Origin: an uncultured Oscillospiraceae bacterium
GTDB lineage: Bacteria > Bacillota > Clostridia > Oscillospirales > Ruminococcaceae
Reading direction: 5' to 3'
NCBI GenBank assembly: GCA_900546885.1
Contig: UREN01000001.1
Coordinates: 6,318 to 70,317 of the forward strand
Length of the DNA: 64,000 nt
Numbering within the stretch: the stretch's first letter is position 1; each line of letters opens with the position of its first letter. The notes under the pieces were generated by a model, which did not search any database, had not been told where the DNA came from, and worked only from the letters and a program-made list of their open reading frames with translations. Positions 49,485-60,100 of the stretch are shown in pieces. The position numbers and the translations under genes were made by a program.

Positions 49485-51176
49485 TTATTCCACGCTGATG
49501 ATATAATAATACACCGGCTGGCCGCCAGCCAGCTGTGTCACTTCAATGCCGCTGGGGCATTTTGCCTGCACCAGCTGTGCAGTGCGGGCTGCATCTTCCT
49601 CGCTGACATCACAGCCGGAAATGACGGTGATAAAGCTGGTGTCTTTTTTGCACATGCTGCGCGCAAGGCGATAGGTGGTTTTGGTAATATCGGTGCCGGT
49701 GGCAACCAGCTTGCCGTTTTCAAGCGCCAAAATCTCGCCCTTTTTGATTTTTCTGCCGTCAAAATCGCTGTCGCGCGCGGCGAACGTCACAAGGCCGGTG
49801 GCAACCTTGTCGGCCGCCTGCTGCATAGCCACGGCGTTGGCGCCGGCGTCGGCCTCCGGGTCGAAGTTCAGCATGGCGGTGATGCCCTGCGGAATGGTGC
49901 GCGTGGGCAGCACCACCACCGTGCGGTCTGCCAGCTTCTGGGCCTGCTCGGCCGCCATAATAATGTTTTTGTTATTGGGCAGCACAAACACCGTTTTGGC
50001 AGGCACGCTTTGCACGGCCGCCAGAATATCCGCTGTGGCGGGGTTCATCGTCTGCCCGCCGCTTACCACGGCGTCCGCCCCAAGGTCCATAAACACGGCC
50101 TTCAGGCCCTCGCCCGCCGCCACGGCCACAAAGCCATAGGTGCGCTCCGGATCTACCGCGGCATAGGGAAATTCCGCGCTGGGGGCTTTTTCCTCGGCCT
50201 CGGCCTGCTTTTTCAGGCCCTCGCCCTGCTTCTGGCGCGCCAGGAACTGCTCGTGCATGTTCTCAATTTTAAAATTGGTCAAATATCCATATTCGATGGC
50301 GTGGCTGATGATTTTGCCTGGGTCTGCCGTGTGCACATGGCAGTTGATGACCTCGTCATCTTCAATCACCACCACCGAATCGCCATTCGATTCCAAAAAT
50401 GCCCGCAGCTTTGCCGAAGAGGCCCCCTCGTTCTTATTCACTAAGAACTGTGTGCAGTAGCCGTTCTTGATGTCTTCCACCTTCATCAGGTCATCGGTGA
50501 ACACGCCGCGGCCCGCCGCGTGGGAAGACACCTTGGCCTTCTTTTCCGCCGGCTCGTCGGCGGCAATCAGCTTGCCATCGCGGAACACGGAAAGCATGCC
50601 GTCAAAAATGTACACAAGGCCCTGGCCGCCTGCGTCCACTACGCCGGCTTTTTTCAGCACGGGCAGCTGTTCGGGCGTGTGGGCCAGCGCGTCGCGCGCC
50701 GCTTCGCACACCAGCGCCCACAGGGCCACGGCGTCCTGCTCGGTGCTTTCGGCAGCCTTTTCCCCCGCCACGCGCGCCACGGTGAGCATGGTGCCTTCGG
50801 TGGGTTTCATCACGGCCTTGTAGGCGCCCTCCACACCCTTTTGCAGGGCAGCCGTCAGGTCGGCCGCCCCGGCGGTGCGCTTGCCCGCCAGCGCCTTGGA
50901 AAAGCCGCGGAACAAAAGGCTGGAAATCACGCCAGAGTTGCCCCTGGCCCCGCGCAGCATGGCGCTTGCCGTCACCTTGGCGGCAGCCTCCACCGTGCAG
51001 TCGTCGGGCAGGGCCTGCAGCTCGGCCACGGCGGCGCCGATGGTCATGCTCATGTTTGTGCCGGTGTCGCCGTCCGGCACGGGGAACACGTTCAGCTCGT
51101 CCACGCTTGCACGGCGGTTGGAAAGGTTATGGGCACCAGAGAGGATGCCGTCTCGTAAAATAGCACCAGTGATCAT
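49485..51176 (-). CDS. fakA: Fatty acid kinase subunit FakA (YloV, DhaL/DegV-associated)
   Basis: ATP-binding subunit that phosphorylates fatty acids bound to a FakB protein, for use in phospholipid synthesis. 563 residues, full length. The N-terminal DhaL-like domain holds the nucleotide/Mg site (ELNVFPVPDGDTGTNM with its Asp cluster, GARGNSGVI, and DAGGQGLVYI). A middle domain and the C-terminal FakB-binding domain with FVLPNNKNIIM and VVLPTRTIPQG follow. It lies 85 bases downstream of the Asp23-family gene, the order conserved as yloU-yloV in Firmicutes. No FakB (DegV) gene is in the window. Confidence 0.94.
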   Translation of the reverse strand: MITGAILRDGILSGAHNLSNRRASVDELNVFPVPDGDTGTNMSMTIGAAVAELQALPDDCTVEAAAKVTASAMLRGARGNSGVISSLLFRGFSKALAGKRTAGAADLTAALQKGVEGAYKAVMKPTEGTMLTVARVAGEKAAESTEQDAVALWALVCEAARDALAHTPEQLPVLKKAGVVDAGGQGLVYIFDGMLSVFRDGKLIAADEPAEKKAKVSSHAAGRGVFTDDLMKVEDIKNGYCTQFLVNKNEGASSAKLRAFLESNGDSVVVIEDDEVINCHVHTADPGKIISHAIEYGYLTNFKIENMHEQFLARQKQGEGLKKQAEAEEKAPSAEFPYAAVDPERTYGFVAVAAGEGLKAVFMDLGADAVVSGGQTMNPATADILAAVQSVPAKTVFVLPNNKNIIMAAEQAQKLADRTVVVLPTRTIPQGITAMLNFDPEADAGANAVAMQQAADKVATGLVTFAARDSDFDGRKIKKGEILALENGKLVATGTDITKTTYRLARSMCKKDTSFITVISGCDVSEEDAARTAQLVQAKCPSGIEVTQLAGGQPVYYYIISVE

Positions 51177-51261
51177 GTATATTCCACCTCAATGATAATT
51201 GTCGCGCGCCGCTTTGCAAAAGGCGCAGGAACGCCCGCGTGCGGGCGGAAAGAAAAGCTTG

Positions 51262-51609
51262 TTACACAATATCGTCCACGCACACGTCGATGCGCTGCAC
51301 CTTCAGGCCGGTGGCATCCTCCACTGCATATTTCACCTTGTGGGTGATGCTGCGCACAATGGCCGCAATATTCAGCCCGAACGTCACCTTGATATGAAGC
51401 TCGATCACCAGGCGCCCGTCCTCTTCCGTGACGCGCACACCCTTATCGGGGAAATCTTTGCCAAGCACAAGCGTCTTAAAACTGTCGGACGTACCGCCTG
51501 TCGCCATGCCGGAAACGCCGTAGCAGCTTTTTGCCGCCTCGCCCACAAGGCCCGAAAAATATTCGCCTGTCATGGAAACCTTGCCCAAAGGGGTAAACAT
51601 TTTGATCAA
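51262..51609 (-). CDS. Asp23/Gls24-family protein (YloU-like)
   Basis: 115 residues; TTG 51609 is preceded by GGAG at good spacing, while the internal ATG at 51600 is 14 bases from it. The family pattern is clear: GKVSMTGEYFSGLVGEAAKSCYGVSGMA, GVRVTEEDGRLVIELHIKVTFG broken into strands, and VQRIDVCVDDIV at the end. These proteins lie in the cell envelope region or bind membranes and rise under alkaline or envelope stress; the exact role is unknown. Conserved partner of fakA. Confidence 0.92.
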   Translation of the reverse strand: MIKMFTPLGKVSMTGEYFSGLVGEAAKSCYGVSGMATGGTSDSFKTLVLGKDFPDKGVRVTEEDGRLVIELHIKVTFGLNIAAIVRSITHKVKYAVEDATGLKVQRIDVCVDDIV

Positions 51610-51721
51610 AACCGCTCCACTCCTTTTCAGAGCCGCAGCAAATGCGGCCGGAACAGATATTTCATCTTATTATACAACGCCGCGGCCGCATTGTCGAGAG
51701 AAACCCCCATTTTTTTGGCGC

Positions 51722-51750
51722 TTGCCTTTTCCCTGTGCGGCGCGTACAAT
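51722..51750 (+). promoter_or_regulatory. Promoter of the 51.8-kb lipoprotein gene
   Basis: TTGCCT (51722-51727), 17-bp spacer, TACAAT (51745-51750). Confidence 0.7.
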
Positions 51751-51830
51751 AAAGATGAAATGCGGGCCGCACGGCCGGCCGCGCATGCAGCGGCGCTGTG
51801 CGCCGCATGGAAAAGGAAGTGAGAACTGGT

Positions 51831-52490
51831 ATGAAACCAAAGAAAATATTCCTCGCCGCAGCCGCCTGCGCAGTGTGCGCCGCGCTGTGCGCCTGCAGCC
51901 TGAATTTCTGGGACAAGCCGGAGCCATACGGCACGCATCAGGATACCTCCGGCCAGCAGCCGCCCGTTTATGAAGACATGACACCCTCGTCTGTGCCTGC
52001 TTCCGGCAGCCAGGCCGCAGTGCAGCACACGCTGGAGGGCACGGTGCAGGCCGCAGGCATGAGCGCCGTCACCATCCGGCAGGATTCCGGCGCCGACATC
52101 TCTTTTGCGCTGGAGGGCGCAGAAACGGAAGAGGGGGCCCTGGTGCAGGGCGCCCGTGTGCGCGCCACCTATGAGGGTGAGCTGGATATGGGCCTTGCCG
52201 GCGGCGTGACGCTTTTGAAGCTGGAACTGCTGGAGGCCGCGCCTGCGTCCTCTTCCAGCACAGGCACTGCCGCAACCCAAAGCGTCACCGGCGAAGTGGT
52301 AAGCGCCGCCACCTCCAGCCTGTCTCTTATGGCGGAGGGCGACATGGTGTACGATTTTGATTTTTCCGACACAGGCTGGCCCACCGCCAATGTACCCGGC
52401 GGCGTAACCGTGGGCGCGCGGGTGACGGTGTATTACACCGGCACCTTGGGCGAAAGGGACTGTGTGGTTACACTGATTGACGCGGCCTGA
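51831..52490 (+). CDS. Secreted lipoprotein with two repeated beta domains
   Basis: 219 residues from ATG 51831 (AAAAGGAAG upstream). Signal peptide KPKKIF plus hydrophobic core ending in the lipobox LCAC, so lipid-anchored. After a Pro/Ser linker, two similar stretches occur: about residues 65-130 (LEGTVQAAGMSAVTIRQDSG... GARVRATYEGEL) and about 150-215 (VTGEVVSAATSSLSLMAEGD... GARVTVYYTGTL). Each starts with a GxV strand and ends with GARV plus a Tyr-Gly/Thr-Gly strand, as in a duplicated OB-like or DUF5666-like fold. I do not recognise a named function. Monocistronic with own promoter and terminator. Confidence 0.8.
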   Translation: MKPKKIFLAAAACAVCAALCACSLNFWDKPEPYGTHQDTSGQQPPVYEDMTPSSVPASGSQAAVQHTLEGTVQAAGMSAVTIRQDSGADISFALEGAETEEGALVQGARVRATYEGELDMGLAGGVTLLKLELLEAAPASSSSTGTAATQSVTGEVVSAATSSLSLMAEGDMVYDFDFSDTGWPTANVPGGVTVGARVTVYYTGTLGERDCVVTLIDAA

Positions 52491-52512
52491 ACTTGTGCCC
52501 CCAACAAAGTGC

Positions 52513-52558
52513 ACAGGGGGCCCCGGCTGTTCCGGGGCCCCCTGTGTTAATTTTTTTA
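52513..52558 (+). terminator. Terminator after the lipoprotein gene
   Basis: 14-bp perfect stem ACAGGGGGCCCCGG / CCGGGGCCCCCTGT with a CTGTT loop and a following run of seven T. Confidence 0.92.
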
Positions 52559-52608
52559 ACCCTTACCCGGGCAGCCGCACCCGGGCGCCGCGGGCCCATG
52601 CATAGGGC

Positions 52609-53055
52609 CTACACCGTGCCGCGGCCGCCCTGCAAAGCCGTGCGGGCATTTTTCAGCATCTTGTGAAAAGCAGCTTTCAGCACGGCGCGCTCGGCCGGGG
52701 CAAGGCCCTTTTGCAGCGTGGCAAAAAAGCTTTGCTGGGCGCGGCGCCCCTGTTCCACCACAGGGCCCGCCGCCGGGGTAAGGCGCAGATGCACCGTTTT
52801 GTGATTACCGGCAAGGAACACGCGCTGCAAATACCCCCGCGCCTGCAGTGTTTTCACACTGGCCGACACATGCGATTTTGTGAGGTGCCGCACCTCTACA
52901 ATGTCGGTGGCCGTGTCGTGCACCGGGTTGTTGGCCAGAAACAGAAGGATATTCAGCTCCATGCGCGTCAGCGAGTATTCGCTGCACACGGGCTCCAGCT
53001 TTTCCTGATACAGCCGCTTGAAAAGCGGCAGGCTCTCCCAGTATTCCGCGAGCAT
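52609..53055 (-). CDS. MarR-family transcriptional regulator
   Basis: 148 residues from ATG 53055 (AAGGGGG 7 bases upstream; GTG 53058 is possible). Winged helix with VEVRHLTKSHVSASVKTLQARG as recognition region in pieces (HLTKSHVSASV) and wing HKTVHLRLTPAA, flanked by the dimerisation helices at both ends. It has a consensus promoter with an inverted repeat at the transcription start, so it likely represses itself, and possibly the divergent HAD phosphatase gene. Ligand unknown. Confidence 0.9.
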   Translation of the reverse strand: MLAEYWESLPLFKRLYQEKLEPVCSEYSLTRMELNILLFLANNPVHDTATDIVEVRHLTKSHVSASVKTLQARGYLQRVFLAGNHKTVHLRLTPAAGPVVEQGRRAQQSFFATLQKGLAPAERAVLKAAFHKMLKNARTALQGGRGTV

Positions 53056-53074
53056 CACGCGGCCCCCTTGGTTC

Positions 53075-53125
53075 TTTTTTGAACAATATCAAAAAAATTA
53101 TAAGCCGCCCTGCGCGCTTTGTCAA
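53075..53125 (-). promoter_or_regulatory. Consensus marR promoter with operator at +1
   Basis: Minus-strand perfect TTGACA (53120-53125), 17-bp spacer, perfect TATAAT (53097-53102). Directly downstream is an 8-bp inverted repeat TTTTTTGA-N6-TCAAAAAA (53075-53096), covering the start of transcription: a fitting MarR self-operator. Confidence 0.85.
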
Positions 53126-53146
53126 GAAGCAGGGCGCCCGTGCCCC

Positions 53147-53175
53147 TTGGAAAAACGCCGGGTTTGTCGTATACT
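53147..53175 (+). promoter_or_regulatory. Promoter of the NagD-like gene
   Basis: TTGGAA (53147-53152), 17-bp spacer, TATACT (53170-53175). Confidence 0.7.
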
Positions 53176-53259
53176 GAAAGAAAGGCCGCACGGCGTGGCC
53201 TTGCATGGCGAGAAGATATGGCGCGCAAAGCGCGCTTTGGACAGAAAAGGGGTTTTGGT

Positions 53260-54042
53260 ATGGAACAACTTCGGCAGAGAAAAGGCTTTTTCATTGACAT
53301 GGACGGCGTTATTTATCACGGCAACCGGCTTTTGCCCGGCGTAAAGGAATTTGTGCAGTGGCTGTACGACGAGGACAAGGCGTTTTTGTTTTTGACCAAC
53401 TCCAGCCGGTATACGCCCAAAGAGCTGCAGCAAAAGCTGGCGCGCATGGGCCTTGAAGTGGACCACACGCACTTTTACACCAGTGCGCTGGCCACGGCGC
53501 GCTTTCTTTCCACCCAGGCGCCGGGCTCCAGCGCATATGTGGTGGGTGAGCACGGCCTGTTCAACGCCCTGTATGACGCGGGCATCACATTCAACGAAAT
53601 AGACCCGGATTATGTGGTAATCAGCGAATCGGACAATTTCAACTACGACAGCATTGTAAAAGCCATGCGCTTTGTGAACAACGGCGCAAAGCTGATTGGC
53701 ACAAACTACGACCTCACCGGCCCCGCCGAGGACGGCCTTGTGCCCGCCTGCCGCGCACTGATGGCACCCATTGAGCTTACCACCGGCAAAAGCGCTTATT
53801 ATGTGGGCAAACCCAACCCCCTGATGATGCGCACCGGCCTGCGCCTTTTAAACACCCACTCGGCCGAGACAGCCATGATAGGCGACCGCATGGACACCGA
53901 TATTGTGGCGGGCATTGAAACCGGGTTGGACCCCATTCTGGTGCTGAGCGGCGTAACCACACGCGCCATGATGGCCGAATACCCCTACCGCCCCCGCCTT
54001 GTGCTGAACGGGGTGGGCGATATTGTGCCGGGCACGCACTGA
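53260..54042 (+). CDS. HAD-IIA phosphatase (NagD/AraL-like)
   Basis: 260 residues; ATG 53260 has AAAAGGGG 7 bases upstream, the longer frame has no support. HAD motifs: FIDMDGVIYHG (nucleophile Asp, residue about 14), LTNSSRY (motif II Ser/Thr and the IIA pattern), Lys in YVGKPNPLM, and GDRMDTDIVAG. A C2A cap domain of about 110 residues lies between motifs II and III. NagD-type enzymes hydrolyse nucleotide or sugar phosphates; the substrate cannot be named. Its promoter lies close to the MarR operator, so it may be under that regulator. Confidence 0.92.
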   Translation: MEQLRQRKGFFIDMDGVIYHGNRLLPGVKEFVQWLYDEDKAFLFLTNSSRYTPKELQQKLARMGLEVDHTHFYTSALATARFLSTQAPGSSAYVVGEHGLFNALYDAGITFNEIDPDYVVISESDNFNYDSIVKAMRFVNNGAKLIGTNYDLTGPAEDGLVPACRALMAPIELTTGKSAYYVGKPNPLMMRTGLRLLNTHSAETAMIGDRMDTDIVAGIETGLDPILVLSGVTTRAMMAEYPYRPRLVLNGVGDIVPGTH

Positions 54043-54062
54043 TGCCCGGTAACAACAGAAAC

Positions 54063-54106
54063 AAACGCCCGCGGGCCAGGCAATGCCTGGCCCGCGGGCG
54101 TTTTAT
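54063..54106 (+). terminator. Long bidirectional terminator between the NagD-like and adhesin genes
   Basis: 19-bp perfect stem from AAACGCCCGC to GCGGGCGTTT with an AAT loop and T-rich flank; serves both converging genes. Confidence 0.93.
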
Positions 54107-54135
54107 TTATGTGCGCACACAGCGCCGTGTGCCGG

Positions 54136-57100
54136 TTATTTCTTCGCGGGCGGGGCGCCTTTGCGCCGCCTGCCCCATGCCAGTGCACCGGCAAAGCCCG
54201 CAAGGCAGGCCGCCAGAAGCCCTGCATACAAAAGCGGGTTGGCGCCGTCCCCTGTTTTTACGATGCCGCCGCCCGGCGGATCCTTCCGGTTTGTGAACAG
54301 CGCCGCCGCCGTGCCGCCTGCAGGGATGGTGCCGCTTTCCCCTGTCTGGGTTGTGGCATAGCCGTCTGCGTTTGCCTCCTGCTCTGCCACGGTATAGCGC
54401 ACGCCGCCGGGCAGGCCCTGTGCCTGCACGCTTTCGCCGTGTTTCAGCGCAAAACCGGCCACGCCGTTGTGGAAGGTCATACCTCCATAAGTGCCGTTGA
54501 CAGAGGTGTCGCTGAGGGTGACGGTGAAGTGGAACGCACGGCTTTTATCGCCCTGGGCGCCCTCCACCTTCTTTTCCACACGCAGCCCGCCCAGGGCCAC
54601 GTTTTCCACCGTGAAGCCTGCCCCGGCGTTTCCGCCGTAAATCACCTCGCCATAGCCGTCCGGCAGAGCCACTTCCTCCACGGTATAGGTGATAAAGCTG
54701 CCGTTTGCATCATACTGCGGCAGGCCGGTGAAGGTGTAGCTCCAGGCGTCGTTTTGCCGTGTCATGCCGCGCACAAGGCGCTGCCACAGGCTGGGCGCGG
54801 CGGTTTCTTCTGCCTCGCCCGCCCCGGATGTCAGAAGCTGGCCGCCCTGCGGGGTAAGGCGCACGCGGGCCGCCTCTGTGCCGTTTGCATACAGCGCTAT
54901 ATCGATGCTGGCCGGGCGTATGCCGGCGGCATTGCCGCTGTCTGTCCACAGTTTTTTCACCGGGATATCTATCACCAGCGTGTTCTTCAGCGCATAGCCC
55001 GTCTGCTGCACCTCATAGCCCGCCACAGGCTCTTCCTTCACCGCATAGGTATACAGGTTGCCCTGTTCGTCTGCAGCAGGCAGCTTGTAATAGGTGTAGC
55101 GCCAAACTTCCGTATCCGTACCGGTCCATACGGGCTGGGCGTCTGTCACCTGTTCCGGCTGGCCGCCCGCGGCAGTGCGCCACAGGGTGAGCGAAATGGC
55201 ATCCGGCCGCAGGCCGGCGGCGTTGCTGCCGTCGTTCCAGGTTTTGGTGCCGCTAAGCTCCTGCAGCCAGGTGTTCGTCACCGTAGTTTTGCCCTGTGCA
55301 TCCTCGTAGTGCACGGCAAAGCAAAAATCCGGGTCCTTCACAGGGCGGCCGCCCACAGAGAGTTCGCGCGCATAATAAGTGTATGCCTGGCCTGCCGCGT
55401 CATATTTGGGCAGGTTTGCAAAGCTGCCCTGCCAGTGGTTTGCCCTGGTGAGCACAAGGGTTTTCTGCCCATCGGCGCCCGCCACCTCTTCCGAAGCGGC
55501 ATCGCCCGGCGTGCCGGTGGTGCGCCACAGGCCCACCACCACATCGCCCTGCTGGGCCTGCGGGGTGCCGTGCCACACCTTTTCCACCGCCAGGCGGGTG
55601 GCTTCCACATTGACATAGCGGAACAGGGGGTACTCTGTGCCGCCCGTTTCTATGGTTGCCTGCTCGCTTGCCTGCTGAAGGTAGCCGCCGGGCAGTGTTT
55701 CTGTTACGCGGTACTGTGTTTTGCCGCCCTGGGCAAGGCTGCTGCCCGGCATGGCCTGCGGCAGGTTTTCCCAGACGGCATTCCACGCCTTGTACTCATA
55801 ATAGGGTGCCTGCGGCTGCGTGTCGGCTGTGCCGTACACCGTCACCTGCGCCAGCTTCGTCCAGGCGCCCCCTTCGGCCAGATATTCCAGCGCAAAGGTG
55901 ACAGGCACCGGCGCAGCCGAGGGATTCCACTGCTTTTCGGCATAGATGCGGGTGGGCCGCAGCGTGTTAGAGACGATTTGGGCGGCATCGTCATACGCCG
56001 CCGTATAGGCGGTGTTGTAAATGGCATTGGCGTCCAGAATGTCGGCCGCATTCACCCGGCCGGCCTGTTCCCGCTGCTGCCAGCCGGTTTGCAGCTCGCG
56101 CACGCGGTAGGCATACTGGCGGCCGCTCTCGTCCGCCTGGGGAAGGCCCGCAACGGCCGCGCTGGCATAGCTTTGCCGGTTTGTGCCATACAGCGTCAGG
56201 GTGAGGTCTTGCTCCGCCCCGTTTTGGTACACGGTCACATTCTCCCAGCTGGCCCCGCCATCTGCCGAGCGCTGGATGACAAAGCTTGCCTCCCAGTCAA
56301 AGCCGGTGCGCCCCGTTTCGGGCCGGGTGCCGTAGGCGTTGCCGCCGTCGCCCACCCATTGCTTTGCCACCGAAAACTCTGTGGTTTCAAGCCGGTTATA
56401 CAGCGCCTGCGTTTTGAACAGGTTGTATTCCGTTTCCGGCTGGTTTTTCCCGTTTGCCCAATAGGCCGGGCTGAACAAACCGGGGCTGAACTCATACTGG
56501 TAAGTGCCCGCGGCCTCATCTTCGTTTACCACCGTGACGGTTTGAACCGCCCCGTTGTATGCAATGCCGGCCTCTACCACACGGTAGCGCAGGTAGGTAA
56601 GCCCGCCCGTGCTGTTTGAAATGACGGACGGCAGGTTTGCGAAGGAATACGTTTTGCCCCACACCGCGCTGTCGTTGATGCGGCCCGTTTGGGTTTGGGT
56701 AAAGGAATAGCTGCCAAAAAGTGCCTGATAGGCCTGCGGAGAAAGCGCCTTTTCAAAATAGGTGCCCGCATCGGCCCACTTTGCCCCGCTGGCCGGTTGG
56801 CCGCCCTTGCCGTCGGCCTCTATCACTTGCAGCTGGAAGGTGACGGCCAAATCAAAGCCAAGGTAATCTTCGGTGATGATGCCGCCTGCGCTGTCCACCC
56901 AGCCTTTGCTGTAAGGTGCGCTGGTAAGGATGGTGTTTGTAAGCGGGCGCATGGTGACGGAAAGGGCGCCGCCCGCCTCGCTGCGGCTTTGTTCGCCCAC
57001 CGTGCCGTTTGCCGGCGACATGGTGTATTCGCTGCCGGCAGGCAGGGTTTCTGTCACCTCATAGCGCCACGGCATGCCGTTGGGGGCATAGCGCTCCAGC

Positions 57101-60100
57101 TCACCGGCCCGTGCGCCTGTGACAGAATAGCGCCAGGTATCCCCTGCCTTGCTTGCTTCGTCCCACACCACTGCATAGCTGCCCGCAGGCATTTCCTCTT
57201 TGGCAATGGCGTTGCCCTGGCCGGGCTGGGCGTCGGCATAGCGGCTTACGGTAAGCGTGACGTCCCCGGGGCGCAGGCCGAACTGGTTGCTGTAATCGCG
57301 CCATTGTTTTGTGCCGGAAAGCGCCACGGTCTCGCGCGCCGGCTGCGGGGCGTTCAGGAAGGTGGCCCCCACATACACTTCGTCTGCCGTCTGCCCGCGG
57401 CCGTTGCCCTCATTCAGGGTAATGCGCACTTTTTCCACAGAAGTTTGCCCCGCATAGCCGGGCTGGCCGCGCAGAATCTCCGGCGTGCCGTCCCCGGGCA
57501 TGCCCCATGTGTCATAGCCGCCCAGGGCCTGTTTGTCTTCCGAGATGGCGTATTGGTACGCTTCGCCGTTGGGCGCATAGATATCCAAATTTTCAAACCG
57601 CAGGGTCACTTCCAGCGGGGCCGTTTTATTTTGTGCCGCCTGGTAGGCCGCTTGCACCTCGGCCGAGCTCCACGTCAGGCGCTGCACGGTCTCTGACGCA
57701 GATGTGGTGCCGTCCTGCGCCCGGTAGGTGCGCGTCAGCACAAAGGTGATGGCTGGGAATGCCTCCGGCTGGCCGCTTGCGTCCATGGGCAGCTCCAGAA
57801 ATTTCTTTACCGCCGTGGCGCCCTTCACGCTTTCATATTTGTTTTCCACAAGGTAGGTGTTGATGACGGGGTCGGCATAGACAAGGCCGCTTTCCGGCTG
57901 TGTGGTGCCGTTTGGCCAGGTGACGCTGTTTTCCTTCAGGGTATAGAGGTACAGCCTGCCTTCCGCGTCATATTGGGGCAGCCGGGCCGCACCCGGCTGT
58001 TCGGGCGAAATGGTGATGGCGCCGTTCTCTGCCGTCATAATATTTCCGCCTTCATATTCCATGCGGAACCGGTATGAGCCGTTCTGGTATACGCTGGCCC
58101 ATTCCTCCACCTTCAGCGAGGCCACCTGCACGGCCTCGGCCCCGCTTTGCTGTGCCAAACGGCGGTACAGGCCAAACTCCACATTGGGAAGGTCTACGCG
58201 GGGGTAGCCCGCGGGCAGGGACGCCCACAATTTCTGGCCCTGTACGGTGACGGTTTGATAAATGGCATTGGTAAAGGTGCCCGTTTCACGCAAAGCATAC
58301 TTCGCCGCGGCATCATTGCCTGCGCCGGAAACCAGGGCGAGGTCCAGCGTGTCGCCCTGCTGTACATCTTCGTTCAATTCCAGCGCTGTGCCAATGTCCC
58401 GCAGGCTGCCGCGCTCACCCATGCCGTATGCAACGGGCAGGTAATCAAAGCTCTGCGCGTCCACGGTGGTGTGCTCTACGGCATAATAGATAATCTCATA
58501 CCCATATTCGTCATACTTGGGCAGGCCGCTCAATTCCGCCACCCAATATTCGGCCAGGCTGGTGCCCTCTTCGTCCAAATACGTCCATTTGTAATTTGCC
58601 TGGCGCAGCGACGCCTGCGGGTTTCCGTTTTCATCGTGCCGCACCTGATAAATGTCCAAATAGATGTCTGGCCGTTGGCCCGCCTCATATATGGCGTCAT
58701 CTTTCCAAATTTTGTTCCAGACGGCCGTTTTTGTGCCGCTGAGGCTGTTTGTCACCTGCTGGAACTGTTTGTCTGCCTCGCGGTGCCCGCTTGCCTCATA
58801 CTGCGGCTCTCCATAAGCGGTGCGGTAATCGGCCAAAAGGTTCTGCAGGCCTTCGGGAAGCTGAGACACCTCCACTTCTTCGCCGTCTGCATTCAGCCAC
58901 ACCTCGCGCACGGTGTACTGCACCGCGGCGCCGGTGCGGTCGTATTTGGGCAGTTCGAAAAATTCATAGGTGCTTTCTTTTTGGGTAAAGTCCAGCTTCT
59001 GGCGGGACGCCACAGGGGCCCCCGTGCTGTCTGCAATGGGCACCTGGTCTGCCGGGCTGCCAATTGCCACGGTGTCGCCGCCCGCCCGGCCGCGGCTGAT
59101 GGCATAATACGCCGGCACGTCCTGCCGGGCAAATTCCAGCTGCATTACAAGGGAATATCCGCTTTCTTCGGCCTGCTGTGCAATTTGCGCACGCAGCTCG
59201 CCCGTTCCGTCCTGCCATGTCTTGGTGGCTGTGAAATCGATATTGCCAAAGCGGCGGTTGGCCGCCGTATAAAAGGTGACGCCCTGCAGCACTTCATGGC
59301 TGTAGGTAACCTCGTAACGGTGATAATCGGTTTCATAGGGGATGGCCGTATAAGTATCGTCTTCCGGGCCGTCATATTCCTCTGGCGCCTGCGGCTGTGT
59401 GAAATTTGCAGGGTCTTCCGTAAGCGGCACTGGTGTGCCGCCCACCTGAGTTTCCAGAATATAGACGTCCTCCGGTGCGCGCTGGCCAATGCCCACCCAG
59501 GCATACCACACACCGCCGCCCAGGGTAACTTCGTTCACCTTTTCGTTGGTGGCGCGGTCGTACACGGCCACGGTAACGGCCTCGCGGTGCGAGATATCGC
59601 TGTCGTCCACCCAGCCTTTCCGCACCATAATGCGGTTGCCCTCGCCCGGGCCGTTGTACACTGTGGTGTGGTAGCCCTGTTCGTCGCGCTCTGTTTTGTA
59701 AGTAGGAATGAAATTGGCCGTGCCGCCCTGTTCCAGCAGCAGATACTGATATTGTCCGCCGTTCTCGTCAAACTCGTCCAGCGGCGTCACCGTTGCCTGC
59801 CAGGGCGCTGTCTCCTGTGCCAAGATGCCCAGCGCCTTGTTCACCACCGTGGGCTCTGCGTCTGCCGTGCCGTCCACGGAAAAAACCGCCACCGGCTCGC
59901 CCAGTGCTTCGCCGTTTCGCATGCGGTAAATGGCAAATGTGGCCGTGGCCCCCTGCGGGGGCTGTGTTTCCCCGTTTTCATCCAGCCACACCTTTGCCAC
60001 TTCGTATTGAATGGTGTTGGCAATGGTGTTTGTCACCGTGGTGGAATACCCCTTGCCCGCGCTGCCCGCCTGCCGGATGGCCGAGCGGTACTGCACGGTG

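Noticed and set aside
54109-56619. 836-codon plus-strand frame at the end of the adhesin gene
   Set aside because: Same reasons: antisense to coherent Cna-B domains and no protein features of its own.
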